Source: Chloroflexota bacterium (lineage in GTDB: Bacteria; Chloroflexota; Anaerolineae; Anaerolineales; UBA11579). Taken from it: DNA of 33,144 nt. Location: contig JAMCZK010000011.1 in assembly GCA_023485685.1 (NCBI GenBank), positions 1 through 33,144 of the forward strand, in the 5' to 3' direction. Positions 1 through 6,903 of this stretch are shown in pieces (positions within the stretch are counted from its first letter, which is position 1; each line of letters starts with the position of its first letter). Both the position numbers and the translations under genes were made by a program. The notes beneath the pieces are model-generated. The model saw nothing but the letters and a program-made list of their open reading frames with translations, searched no databases and was not told where the DNA came from.

Positions 1-13
1 TGCGCAGAATGAA

Positions 14-44
14 CAAAAAAACAGCCGCAGTTGTACTGCGGCTG
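14..44 (-). terminator. Rho-independent terminator of the receiver-domain gene
   Basis: A 9-bp perfect stem (CAGCCGCAG at 22-30, CTGCGGCTG at 36-44) with a 5-nt loop. Read on the minus strand it is followed by a T run (complement of the A run at 14-21), the classic intrinsic terminator layout. It lies about 50 nt after the stop codon of the receiver gene. Confidence 0.9.
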
Positions 45-57
45 ATCCATTTTGGGG

Positions 58-98
58 TTAGCTGACAAGCTAAAAGCTGATAGCTAACAGCTGCTTCA
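58..98 (-). repeat. AGCT-rich dispersed repeat, copy 1
   Basis: On the minus strand this reads as iterated AGCT/TCAGCTTTTAGCT units beginning TGAAGCAGCT. The first TGA is the stop codon of the receiver gene. A closely related copy starts at the stop codon of rplT (1891-1936). Both copies sit between a stop codon and an intrinsic terminator. Confidence 0.75.
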
Positions 99-464
99 CA
101 CCATCGCGTGCAGGTATCGCCCGGCAACCTCGCGCACCTGCTCGTAGCCAACCGGTTTGATCAACACCTGGTCAGCCTCGCCAGTGAACTGCTCGGCGGC
201 CTCTTTATCCCCCGTAACGACAACTACGTGGGTACCCGACAGCCTGCGCTGGCCGCGGATCTGGCGCAGCAGCACGGAGCCCGAGAGGCTCGGCAAATTC
301 ATGTCCAGCAGGACGATCTCGGGGTTGGTGAAAACCAGCTGTGCCTGCGCCTTGTGGCCGTTATCCATGATCTCAGCCTGGTAACCGGCGTCTTGCAGGG
401 CGCGCCGGAACAACTCCGCCACCAGCGGTTCATCTTCGACAACGAGGGCATAAGGAATGGTCAT
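96..464 (-). CDS. Single-domain response regulator (CheY-like receiver)
   Basis: A 122-residue stand-alone receiver domain with no output domain. Such proteins accept a phosphoryl group from a histidine kinase and act by protein contact in the cytoplasm. The acidic pocket is E10-D11, the phospho-acceptor is D54 (motif LLDMNLPS), the switch threonine is T84 and the conserved lysine is K103 in LIKP. The reading frame is open further upstream, but the ATG at 462-464 has a good AGGAAG ribosome site and begins exactly where the receiver fold begins. No kinase gene is in view, so the partner is unknown. The gene diverges from infC and ends in its own hairpin terminator. Family assignment is firm; the pathway is unknown. 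Confidence 0.93.
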   Translation of the reverse strand: MTIPYALVVEDEPLVAELFRRALQDAGYQAEIMDNGHKAQAQLVFTNPEIVLLDMNLPSLSGSVLLRQIRGQRRLSGTHVVVVTGDKEAAEQFTGEADQVLIKPVGYEQVREVAGRYLHAMV

Positions 465-501
465 AGCTTCCTTATTACAACCAGTGTGTGAATTAACCCC
501 A

Positions 502-530
502 ATTATCGCAAAGGGGGTCGCGATACACAA
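502..530 (-). promoter_or_regulatory. Candidate promoter of the receiver gene
   Basis: On the minus strand TTGTGT (530-525) and GATAAT (507-502) are separated by 17 nt, a sigma-70-like arrangement. It would start transcription about 30 nt before the ATG at 464. Match to consensus is moderate. Confidence 0.45.
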
Positions 531-601
531 CGAAAAACGGTAGTGAATCAGTACCAACAACATTTTCATTTGCAAAGCAGCGACCAGATAAAGCAGGCGG
601 T

Positions 602-631
602 TTGACGCCTCTGCGAACCGTATGGTATGAT
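602..631 (+). promoter_or_regulatory. Promoter of infC-rpmI-rplT
   Basis: TTGACG (602-607), an 18-nt spacer and TATGAT (626-631) form a strong sigma-70-type promoter, predicting a transcript start near 638 and a leader of about 50 nt before infC. The same two hexamers with the same spacer recur at 24032-24061. Confidence 0.75.
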
Positions 632-688
632 GCGCCCCGCCCTTGCACTAACCAGAGGAATGGCAGATAGCCAGAGGAGAAATACAAG

Positions 689-1267
689 ATCAGTACATCC
701 GATTACCGGGTAAATAGAGCCATCCGCGCCAAAGAAGTCCGCTTGATCGACGCGGACGGTGAAAATCGCGGGGTTGTCCCAATCGAAGAAGCATTGAGAA
801 TTGCAGACCAGGCCCACATGGACCTGGTTGAAGTGGCGGCCAATTCCAAGCCCCCCGTTTGCCGCGTAGTCAATTTCGGCAAATTCACGTACGAGCGCAC
901 CAAGAAAGAGCGCGAGGCGCGCCGGGCGCAAAAGAAGATCGAGATCAAAGAGATCCGCCTGCGCCCCAAGACCACGGAACACCATCGCGGGTTCAAGACC
1001 CGAGCGGCGCGAGGCTGGTTGCAAGAAGGCAAAAAGGTAAGAGTGCGTATCCGCTTCCGCGGGCGCGAGCGCGATTATCCGGAGATCGCTCTCCAGGATC
1101 TGAAGGAGATCGCCGCCGAATTGCAGGACGTTTCCATTATTGAGCAGGCCCCGGCCTACGAAGGCCGTACCCTGCTGATGGTTTTGGCGCCCAACGACGG
1201 GTCGACACCCGCCGCCAAGATGCCGGCAGAAATAAAGAAAACTCCCGCGACGGATAGCCGCGGCTGA
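689..1267 (+). CDS. infC: Translation initiation factor IF-3 with AUC start codon
   Basis: IF-3 binds the 30S subunit, prevents premature 50S joining and checks start-codon pairing. The N-terminal domain (conserved block YRVNRAIRAKEVRLIDADG) and the C-terminal domain (KEIRLRPKT, KVRVRIRFRGRE) are complete. The conserved N-terminal block lies upstream of the first ATG/GTG/TTG in frame (TTG at 743). The frame is closed by TAG at 668-670. Between that stop and the conserved block the only plausible start is ATC at 689, placed 9 nt after the strong AGGAG (675-679). Chosen this way the protein is 192 residues, with an acidic-basic C-terminal tail. Rare AUU/AUC starts are a known feature of infC in other bacteria, where IF-3 represses its own translation by rejecting them. 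First gene of the infC-rpmI-rplT operon. Confidence 0.93.
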   Translation: MSTSDYRVNRAIRAKEVRLIDADGENRGVVPIEEALRIADQAHMDLVEVAANSKPPVCRVVNFGKFTYERTKKEREARRAQKKIEIKEIRLRPKTTEHHRGFKTRAARGWLQEGKKVRVRIRFRGRERDYPEIALQDLKEIAAELQDVSIIEQAPAYEGRTLLMVLAPNDGSTPAAKMPAEIKKTPATDSRG

Positions 1268-1282
1268 TTTTTAGGAGTATTT

Positions 1283-1534
1283 GTGACGGTAAAGAAACTT
1301 CGAATGAAAACCCATAAAGCCACCGCCAAGCGCTTCCGCTTGACGGGTTCGGGCAAACTGGTGCGCACCAAGGGCGGCAAGAGCCACTTCCGCCGCCGCA
1401 CCTCCGCGCGTACCAAGGCGCTGTTCACCGAGATGATCCCGGTGAAAGGCAAGAGCTATATCAAGCGCATCCGCCGTCTGGTGCCCTACATGAATAAATA
1501 CAAAGCCAATCCCAACACCCGCACGGCGAAGTAA
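1283..1534 (+). CDS. rpmI: 50S ribosomal protein L35 (bL35)
   Basis: A highly basic 83-residue protein with the L35 core [18 protein letters not shown] near the N terminus and the later RRR repeats. The GTG at 1283 follows TTAGGAGT at a good distance, so it is preferred over the internal ATG at 1304. L35 proteins are usually about 65 residues. This one has a few extra N-terminal residues and an extended tail ending NPNTRTAK. It lies between infC and rplT, the standard order of this operon, 15 nt after infC. Confidence 0.95.
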   Translation: MTVKKLRMKTHKATAKRFRLTGSGKLVRTKGGKSHFRRRTSARTKALFTEMIPVKGKSYIKRIRRLVPYMNKYKANPNTRTAK

Positions 1535-1542
1535 GAGGAAGC

Positions 1543-1893
1543 ATGGCAAGAGTAAAAACCGGTATCACCCGCCGCAAGCGGCACCAGCGAGTTCTGAAAG
1601 TCACCAAGGGTCAGTTCGGCACGCGCTCCAAGCTGTATAAGCGCGCCAACGAAGCCCGGCTCAAGAGCCTGTTCTACGCGTACCGCGACCGCCGCAACCG
1701 CAAGCGCGATCTGCGCGGCCTGTGGATCCTGCGCATCAACGCCGCCGCGCGCCAGCACGGCACCAGTTACAGCCGCCTGATGAGCAGCTTGAAGAAAGCC
1801 AACATCGGCATCAATCGCAAGATGCTGGCCGACCTGGCGGTGCGCGACCCGCAAGCCTTCAAGGCCGTGGTCGAGCAAGCGAAGGTCGCGTGA
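1543..1893 (+). CDS. rplT: 50S ribosomal protein L20 (bL20)
   Basis: A 116-residue L20 with the typical start [19 protein letters not shown], the basic long helix of the N-terminal half and the globular C-terminal half ([13 protein letters not shown]). L20 binds 23S rRNA early in 50S assembly. In several bacteria it represses this operon by binding a leader structure. I see no obvious rRNA mimic in the roughly 50-nt infC leader here. AGAGGAAG lies just before the ATG and the gene is 8 nt after rpmI. The stop codon TGA is also the first three bases of an AGCT-rich repeat. Confidence 0.97.
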   Translation: MARVKTGITRRKRHQRVLKVTKGQFGTRSKLYKRANEARLKSLFYAYRDRRNRKRDLRGLWILRINAAARQHGTSYSRLMSSLKKANIGINRKMLADLAVRDPQAFKAVVEQAKVA

Positions 1894-1936
1894 AGCAGCT
1901 ATCAGCTTTAAGCTGTCAGCTTTAAGCTAAAAGCAG
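1891..1936 (+). repeat. AGCT-rich dispersed repeat, copy 2
   Basis: Iterated TCAGCTTTAAGCT units beginning TGAAGCAGCT, where TGA is the rplT stop codon. It closely matches the minus-strand repeat at 98-58 and is likewise followed by an intrinsic terminator. Confidence 0.75.
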
Positions 1937-1972
1937 AAAACACAGAAATAAATTCTAAAAAGCTGCAAAATT

Positions 1973-2006
1973 AAAAAGAGGATGGCAATGAGCCATCCTC
2001 TTTTTT
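1973..2006 (+). terminator. Rho-independent terminator of the infC operon
   Basis: A perfect stem (GAGGATGGC 1978-1986, GCCATCCTC 1992-2000) with loop AATGA, flanked by A5 before and T6 after. The A/T flanks extend the stem, so it may also work in the opposite direction for the convergent aminopeptidase transcript. Confidence 0.93.
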
Positions 2007-2014
2007 GTCTAGTT

Positions 2015-2075
2015 CGTCACTGCGAGCACATTCGCTTCGCTCAGTGTAAACTCCGCGAAGCAGTCTGCTAGCCTC
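2015..2075 (+). repeat. Dispersed CGTCACTGCGAGC...GCGAAGCAGTCT repeat, arm 1
   Basis: The segment begins CGTCACTGCGAGC and contains CATTCGCTTCGCTCAG and GCGAAGCAGTCTGC. It resembles the widespread intergenic CGTCATTGCGAG...GAAGCAATCT element known from many unrelated bacterial genomes. A related copy lies inverted at 2211-2277. The 16-mer CATTCGCTTCGCTCAG recurs exactly at 16007-16022. Confidence 0.65.
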
Positions 2076-2210
2076 TTAAAAAATCACCTTCGCTTATCTT
2101 GACGTCCATAACAAATTACCCAAAATATTCATCATATAAGTCATTCCAATCAGGATTTGTAAAACACAGGGTTCGATATCTCTTTCCATGACGCTTTGCT
2201 TTTTAAACAA

Positions 2211-2277
2211 ACTGGCAGATTGCCACGCATCGCTATTTCCTCGCTTCGCTTGGAAATTTAGCTCGCTCGCAATGACG
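2211..2277 (-). repeat. Dispersed CGTCATTGCGAGC repeat, arm 2 (inverted)
   Basis: On the minus strand it starts CGTCATTGCGAGCGAGC and ends near GGCAATCTGCC, mirroring the repeat at 2015-2075. Together with the rplT terminator these repeats fill the 390-bp gap between the convergent rplT and aminopeptidase genes. I see no gene in that gap. Confidence 0.6.
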
Positions 2278-2283
2278 GAGGTT

Positions 2284-3387
2284 CTAAACCTGAATCCTCC
2301 CATCCTTATAAAACAATTCCCCGTCCACCCTTATTTCGCTGGCCTTGTGCACGTCACAGATCATGTCCCAGTGCAGTGCGGATTCGTTCTTGCCGCCGCA
2401 CTCGGGGAAGCCGGCGCCTACCGCCAGGTGGATCGTCCCGCCAATTTTCTCATCGTACAAGATGGTTTTCGTGAAGCGGTCGATGGCGTAATTGGTGCCT
2501 ATACCCAACTCGCCGATTACACGGGCGCCCGGGTCCTGGTCGAGCATCTTGAGCAAATAATCTTCGTTCTTCCTGGCGGTGGCTTTTTCCACGCGCCCAT
2601 TCTTGAATTCCAGGTGAATGCCATCCACTTCGCGCCCCAGACGGATGGCCGGATAGCTGAAATCCACCCAGCCGTTGAGCGAATCTTCCACCGGGCTGGT
2701 GAAGATCTCGGAACCCGGCATGTTGTGCCTGGCGACCGAATTATTGAAGGTCCGGCCGTCTATCGATAGCGTCACATCGATATGCGGGCTGCGCAACTCC
2801 ACCTTCTTTTTTCCTTTCAGCCAATCGACCCAGCGCGCCTGATTGGCTTCCACATCATTCCACAACTTCACCGGATCTTCCTGATCGGCGAACGTCGCCT
2901 TATACACAAAGTCTTCATAATCACTAAGGCTCATGTCGGCGTCCTGGGCATAAGCCTGGCAGGGAAAATAGGTGAGATTCCAGCGCAGTTCACCCGTGGC
3001 GCTGCGTTTGAAATACGAATCCATGATTCCTTTGCGCGCTGCAGACCGTATCTGTTGTTTCTTGGAATCGACCCCGGTCATCGACCGGGTGTTTTCCGTA
3101 GCCTCAATATCGATAAAAACATCCGCCTCCTCAAAAGGGGCGCGTGCAAACGGAGAAATCCATTTAAGCTGGTCTTCGTTGGCCTCTTCGTAATAGATCT
3201 GTCCCGTGGATTCCAATCCCATGAGGATATCCACATACGCGCCGGCGCGTATGGCATATCGATAAACTTCGCGGGTAAGCGATTCCGCGATGGGGTGGGA
3301 GAAAAGAATCACCCAATCACCGGGCTTTACTTTCACGGAATATTCCACCAGAGTCTTGGCCAACTTGGTTACGCGCGGATCGGACAC
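2284..3387 (-). CDS. Aminopeptidase, M29 (AmpS/PepS/thermophilic) family
   Basis: Cytosolic metallo-aminopeptidase that removes N-terminal residues from peptides; M29 enzymes use a two-metal centre. The family blocks are present: an early VEYSVKVKPGDWV region, GREVDGIHLEF, then the C-terminal metal-ligand blocks GELGIGTN (Glu about residue 293), GTIHLAVG (His about 320) and ALHWDM (His about 339, Asp about 341). The length, 367 residues, is usual for the family. An upstream in-frame ATG would add 10 residues, but the GTG at 3387 has AAGGAG about 6 nt before it, so GTG is preferred. It is monocistronic and convergent with rplT. Its upstream region has been separated from the next backbone gene by the IS110 element. 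Confidence 0.92.
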   Translation of the reverse strand: MSDPRVTKLAKTLVEYSVKVKPGDWVILFSHPIAESLTREVYRYAIRAGAYVDILMGLESTGQIYYEEANEDQLKWISPFARAPFEEADVFIDIEATENTRSMTGVDSKKQQIRSAARKGIMDSYFKRSATGELRWNLTYFPCQAYAQDADMSLSDYEDFVYKATFADQEDPVKLWNDVEANQARWVDWLKGKKKVELRSPHIDVTLSIDGRTFNNSVARHNMPGSEIFTSPVEDSLNGWVDFSYPAIRLGREVDGIHLEFKNGRVEKATARKNEDYLLKMLDQDPGARVIGELGIGTNYAIDRFTKTILYDEKIGGTIHLAVGAGFPECGGKNESALHWDMICDVHKASEIRVDGELFYKDGRIQV

Positions 3388-3520
3388 GGTTTGCTCCTTT
3401 GCTAAGGATGCGCGCATTTTAACAGCAAACCCACAAAATGCTTGGAAGGCAGTATTCGCCTATGTGGAAGACCCGGTTATATGGATTCTTCGCTGATCTA
3501 GATATTCCCTAGGTAAAGGT

Positions 3521-3720
3521 TTTATAACCCGCTCCACTAGACTACAGGAGCACCATAGTGCCAGCAAGAGCTGATTAAGTCTATGGCTAGCTCGAGGTTG
3601 AAACCTATATTCTGAACGAGACCCAGCTCTTGCGTGGAACAAAACTAAATAGTATTGCAGCCAAGCAAACAGGCTAATACATGGAGACAGTTCAGTCCAC
3701 CCGGCTGGCACTGGGTCGCA
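3521..3720 (+). ncRNA. Candidate IS110 bridge RNA region
   Basis: The non-coding left end of the element has strong local folding potential. GCTCC (3531-3535) pairs with GGAGC (3547-3551) around an 11-nt loop. A perfect 10-bp stem, GCAAGAGCTG (3564-3573) with CAGCTCTTGC (3624-3633), encloses a 50-nt loop. An alternative stem pairs CCATAG (3553-3558) with CTATGG (3581-3586). IS110-group elements are known to express a bridge RNA from this location, with a 5-prime hairpin and two internal guide loops that select target and donor DNA. The structure seen is compatible with that. Exact ends, guides and expression are not established. Confidence 0.45.
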
Positions 3721-3730
3721 AGGAGCAGAG

Positions 3731-4741
3731 ATGCGAAAGTGGAAGACGTTTGTTGGTATTGATGTGGCCTCGGCCAGCTTCATGGCCGCAGTAGGCGGCA
3801 GCCCCTGGCAAGTGCTGGTGAAACCCCAGGAATTCAGGAACAATGTAGAGGGTTTTCGAGCCTTCATGGATTGGTTAGCCGAACATCGACTGGACCGGAG
3901 AAGGGCCGTAGTTTGTATGGAAGCCACCGGAGTGTATGGAGAATCCTTGGCCCATTTCCTGGTGGCCCAAAAGCTAGCCGTGGCCATTGAGCCTCCGTTG
4001 AAAGTCAAACGGGCCTTCGAGACCAGCGGTCCCAAGACGGATGCCGTGGATAGTCTGCAGATCGCCGAATATGCTTATCGGTTTGAGGACGAACTGCATC
4101 TGTGGCAGCCGCGTGGGGAGATTTTGGAACAGATTCAGGTACTTTTGGCTGCCCGGGAGCAATTTGTACGCCAGCGCATCGTGCATAAGAACGCCTTGGC
4201 AGCCCTGGAACGAAAAGTGACCAAGACCCCAGCAGCCGACGCGGCTTATCATCAAGTGATTGAGACGCTGAACCAGGAAATCAAGGTTATCGAAAAGGAA
4301 CTCAGCCACTTGATCAATCAGGATCCCGACTTGCGTCAGCGACTTCGATTGCTCCTGACCGTCCCTGGAGTTGGGCTGTTGTTTGGCGCCCATTTGCTCT
4401 TGTTGACCCGGCATTCTCACAATCCGCGCAAGCTGGCGGCTTATTTGGGCAAGGCACCGCATCAGTACATGAGTGGAACCTCGGTGTACGGCAAAACCCA
4501 ATCCAGACACTATGGCCCATCCACGCCGCGCAAATTGCTGTATCTGGCGGCTTGCTCCCTGCGAGCTCACCATCCCAGGTTTCAACAATATTACTGTCGA
4601 AAGATCGCTCAGGGCAAAACCCCCCGCCTGGTATTGAACAACATCGAAAATCGCTTGCTTAGAATCGCCTGCGCGGTCCTGCGAGACGGCCAACCGTTCA
4701 TTCCCGACTATCGCTCCGTTCCCCCCTTGACAGGGTCATAG
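3731..4741 (+). CDS. IS110 family transposase (DEDD recombinase)
   Basis: A 336-residue recombinase that cuts and rejoins DNA under guidance of the element's RNA. The N-terminal RuvC-like domain holds the DEDD tetrad: D11 (GIDVA), E65 (MEATGVYG), D105 and D108 (KTDAVD). A helical, probably coiled-coil segment spans about 130-200. The C-terminal Tnp domain begins at TVPGVG (211-216) and contains the candidate catalytic serine S249 in YMSGTS. All key residues are present and length is normal, so the enzyme looks intact. AAGGAG lies 6 nt before the ATG. Classified as IS110 rather than IS1111 because the long untranslated segment is upstream. Confidence 0.95.
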   Translation: MRKWKTFVGIDVASASFMAAVGGSPWQVLVKPQEFRNNVEGFRAFMDWLAEHRLDRRRAVVCMEATGVYGESLAHFLVAQKLAVAIEPPLKVKRAFETSGPKTDAVDSLQIAEYAYRFEDELHLWQPRGEILEQIQVLLAAREQFVRQRIVHKNALAALERKVTKTPAADAAYHQVIETLNQEIKVIEKELSHLINQDPDLRQRLRLLLTVPGVGLLFGAHLLLLTRHSHNPRKLAAYLGKAPHQYMSGTSVYGKTQSRHYGPSTPRKLLYLAACSLRAHHPRFQQYYCRKIAQGKTPRLVLNNIENRLLRIACAVLRDGQPFIPDYRSVPPLTGS

Positions 4742-4763
4742 TATTCAGAATGACATATAAAGG

Positions 4764-4799
4764 TAGACAAGCGGCGGCAAAAAAGCCGCCGCTTGTCTA
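4764..4799. other. Perfect 15-bp hairpin with A6 loop beside the IS
   Basis: TAGACAAGCGGCGGC (4764-4778) and its exact complement (4785-4799) flank AAAAAA. No T tract follows on the plus strand (it runs into AATTGG) and no T tract follows on the minus strand, so it is a poor intrinsic terminator. It begins where the IS probably ends and could be the structured target site, part of the IS right end, or a transcript-end hairpin of the transposase. Confidence 0.6.
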
Positions 4800-4845
4800 A
4801 TTGGACATCAAGGTAGGGAAAACATCCGTGCCCTCAATGTCTCTG

Positions 4846-4874
4846 TGGTTTGTTTTTCCGCAGTGAACTAAAAT
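4846..4874 (+). promoter_or_regulatory. Candidate leaderless promoter of the methyltransferase gene
   Basis: TGGTTT (4846-4851), 17 nt, then TAAAAT (4869-4874). The -10 box ends 8 nt before the ATG at 4883, so the transcript should begin within about 2 nt of the start codon. There is no Shine-Dalgarno sequence. Confidence 0.55.
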
Positions 4875-4882
4875 ACTTCTGC

Positions 4883-5665
4883 ATGATCCGTTCGGTTCGC
4901 AATCCCAAGGTGCAGGAGCTGCGCGCTCTGCAACGCCTGCCCAAGCGCCGCCGCGAGAAGGGCGCCTTCGTCGTTGAGGGTTCACGCCTGGCCGAGGAAG
5001 CGCTGATGTCCGGCTGGCAGGTGCGCGAAGCCATTTACACCGAAGGCGCCAGCGAAGCCAGCCCCGAGCTGGTACGCGCCCTGGTCGCCCGCGGCCATGC
5101 AGATCTAGTCTCCGAAGCGGTGATGAAAGCCGCCAGCGACACCCAGACCCCGCAGGGTGTGCTTGTCGAGGTCGAATGGAGACAGCTGCCCCTGGTAAGT
5201 CACCCGAGCCTGGTCCTCATTCTGGATGGCATCAGCGACCCCGGCAACCTGGGTACCTTGCTGCGCAGCGCCGCCGCCGCCGATTGCGATGCGGTGCTGC
5301 TGGCGCCCGGCTGCGCGGATGCCTTCGCGCCCAAGGTGCTACGCAGCGGGATGGGCGCGCACTTCAGGCAGCCAATCCAAACCTTGGAATGGCCAAATAT
5401 TTCCCGCTTTCTCAAAGAACACAAATTGGCGCTATATCTGGCTCAGTCCTGGGAAGGCCAGCCTTTTGATAAGGCCGATCTCACACAGCCGTTTGCGCTA
5501 ATCGTGGGAAGTGAGGCAAGCGGCGTAAGTGAAGCCGCCAAGGCTCTAGATCCCCAGCCGATCCAGATCCCGATGCCCGGTCGCATGGAGTCGCTCAATG
5601 CGGCTATCGCCGGCAGCATTCTGCTCTTCGAAGCGGTGCGGCAGCGAAACAAAAAATCGGCATGA
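4883..5665 (+). CDS. TrmH/SpoU-family RNA 2'-O-ribose methyltransferase
   Basis: Transfers a methyl group from S-adenosylmethionine to a ribose 2'-OH in rRNA or tRNA. A small N-terminal substrate-binding domain (residues 1-95, with KGAFVVEGSRLAEEAL) precedes a SPOUT knot domain. Its three motifs are visible: DGISDPGNLGTLLRSA (115-130, N122 and R128), IVGSEASGVS (E211) and IPMPGRMESLNAA (S237, N239). The 260-residue length suits an RlmB/TsnR-like enzyme; the exact RNA target cannot be read from sequence. ATG 4883 is chosen because the SpoU N-terminal domain starts there and a -10 box lies directly upstream. It overlaps the next gene by 4 nt (ATGA), indicating translational coupling. Confidence 0.92.
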   Translation: MIRSVRNPKVQELRALQRLPKRRREKGAFVVEGSRLAEEALMSGWQVREAIYTEGASEASPELVRALVARGHADLVSEAVMKAASDTQTPQGVLVEVEWRQLPLVSHPSLVLILDGISDPGNLGTLLRSAAAADCDAVLLAPGCADAFAPKVLRSGMGAHFRQPIQTLEWPNISRFLKEHKLALYLAQSWEGQPFDKADLTQPFALIVGSEASGVSEAAKALDPQPIQIPMPGRMESLNAAIAGSILLFEAVRQRNKKSA

Positions 5666-6873
5666 AGATTCGATCGATCACATCCTTCATTTCGCCAACG
5701 CGCGTTCCGGAAGCGGGCATCACCCCGCTGGGAAAGTTTTCACGCGATGCGAAGAGCGCCTTCGAAGACGCTGGTTACGAAGTACAGACGACACGCCTGG
5801 CCACCACACCGTTCCCGCGTTGGATAAAACCACTTACACAGAGTCGAGCCGTTGAAGCCGCGGTCGCTATTGAAGCCTCCGCGATTGAGCATGGTTTCGG
5901 TTACGTTGCGCTGGGTCCGGCCTTGCCCGAGCTCCTCGAGAGTTACACCTTCATCCCCGACCTGCTGGCGGCCACCAAGGATGCCTTCTTTAGCGGGGTC
6001 ATTGCGGATGCCAAGCGCGGCATTTCCATGGCTGCGATTCGTCATAGCGCCGAGATCATTGCCAAAGCATCCACGCTCGAAGCTAACGGTTTTGCCAACT
6101 TGCGCTTCGCCGCGCTGGCCCACGTGCCGCCCGGCTCGCCTTTCTTTCCTGCCGCCTATCACCGCGGCGGCAAGCCCGCGTTTGCCATTGCCACACAGGC
6201 GGCCGATCTCGCTGTCGCTGCTTTCACCGACGCCAGATCGATCCCCGAAGGCAGCCACCGGCTCTCTGAAAGCATCGAGGCGCACACGACAAAATTAGCC
6301 AAGGTCGCAGAGAAGTTTTCGCGCAAACATGGAATCAACTTTGGTGGAATTGATTTTTCGCTGGCCCCATTCCCTGAAGAAAATGAATCGTTGGGAACAG
6401 CTTTCGAGCGCATGGGAATTCCCAAAGTCGGCCTGCAAGGTTCGCTGGCAGCCGCAGCCATCCTGACCCAGGCCATCGACGCGGCCGATTTCCCGCGCGC
6501 CGGCTTCTGTGGCTTGCTGTTGCCGCCGCTGGAGGATTCCACGCTGGCCAAGCGCGCCGCCGAAGGCACATTAACAATTAACGATCTCCTGCTCTTTTCG
6601 GCGGTTTGCGGCACCGGGTTAGACACCATCCCATTGCCCGGCAACACGACCGTTGAGCAGATTTCCGCCTTATTGCTCGATCTCAGCGCGCTAGCCCTGC
6701 GCCTGGATAAGCCGCTCACGGCACGACTGATGCCCATTCCTGGCAAGCAAGCCGGCGACGAAACCGCCTTCGACTTCCCCTACTTCGCCAACAGCCGCGT
6801 CATGTCGATGCATGCACAAGCCCTACGGTCACCGTTTTCGGAAACAGACAACATACAATTGAAACGCAGATAA
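5662..6873 (+). CDS. DUF711 (UPF0210-type) family protein
   Basis: A 403-residue protein with the DUF711 hallmarks IDFSLAPFPEEN (around 230), GFCGLLLPPLEDSTLAKR (around 283) and SAVCGTGLDTIPLPG (around 315). The fold is related to glycyl-radical-like/PFL barrels, but the substrate of the family is not settled, so no reaction is assigned. Two conserved Cys residues (in GFCGL and AVCGTG) stand out. It is translationally coupled to the preceding methyltransferase by the ATGA overlap and is followed by an intrinsic terminator, so the two genes form one unit. No signal peptide; presumably cytoplasmic. Confidence 0.85.
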   Translation: MKIRSITSFISPTRVPEAGITPLGKFSRDAKSAFEDAGYEVQTTRLATTPFPRWIKPLTQSRAVEAAVAIEASAIEHGFGYVALGPALPELLESYTFIPDLLAATKDAFFSGVIADAKRGISMAAIRHSAEIIAKASTLEANGFANLRFAALAHVPPGSPFFPAAYHRGGKPAFAIATQAADLAVAAFTDARSIPEGSHRLSESIEAHTTKLAKVAEKFSRKHGINFGGIDFSLAPFPEENESLGTAFERMGIPKVGLQGSLAAAAILTQAIDAADFPRAGFCGLLLPPLEDSTLAKRAAEGTLTINDLLLFSAVCGTGLDTIPLPGNTTVEQISALLLDLSALALRLDKPLTARLMPIPGKQAGDETAFDFPYFANSRVMSMHAQALRSPFSETDNIQLKRR

Positions 6874-6903
6874 GCAACACGGGAAGCGGAGCGCAAGGTC
6901 AGG

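Larger units (their letters stand above)
3514..4764 (+). mobile_element. IS110-type insertion sequence (ends approximate)
   Basis: One transposase gene preceded by a long untranslated segment (over 200 nt) and followed by a very short one. This is the layout of the IS110 subgroup, in contrast to IS1111 with its longer right end. There are no terminal inverted repeats, as expected. The exact ends cannot be fixed from one copy. A 7-bp direct repeat, TAAAGGT at 3514-3520 and 4758-4764, is one possible pair of junctions. AGTATTC at 3451-3457 and 4740-4746 is another. Neither is statistically compelling. The element sits between two divergently oriented backbone genes, so it breaks no visible coding sequence. 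Confidence 0.7.

Noticed and set aside
660-713. A 17-codon ORF (ATG 660) overlapping the infC start in another frame, as a possible leader peptide.
   Set aside because: The purine-rich AGAGGA touches the ATG with no spacing, so initiation would be poor, and the peptide shows no regulatory pattern. The second AGGAG clearly serves the ATC start.
3974-4693. Long minus-strand ORF (239 codons) inside the transposase gene.
   Set aside because: It is a shadow of the plus-strand IS110 gene, which has all catalytic motifs; the antisense protein has no recognisable features.
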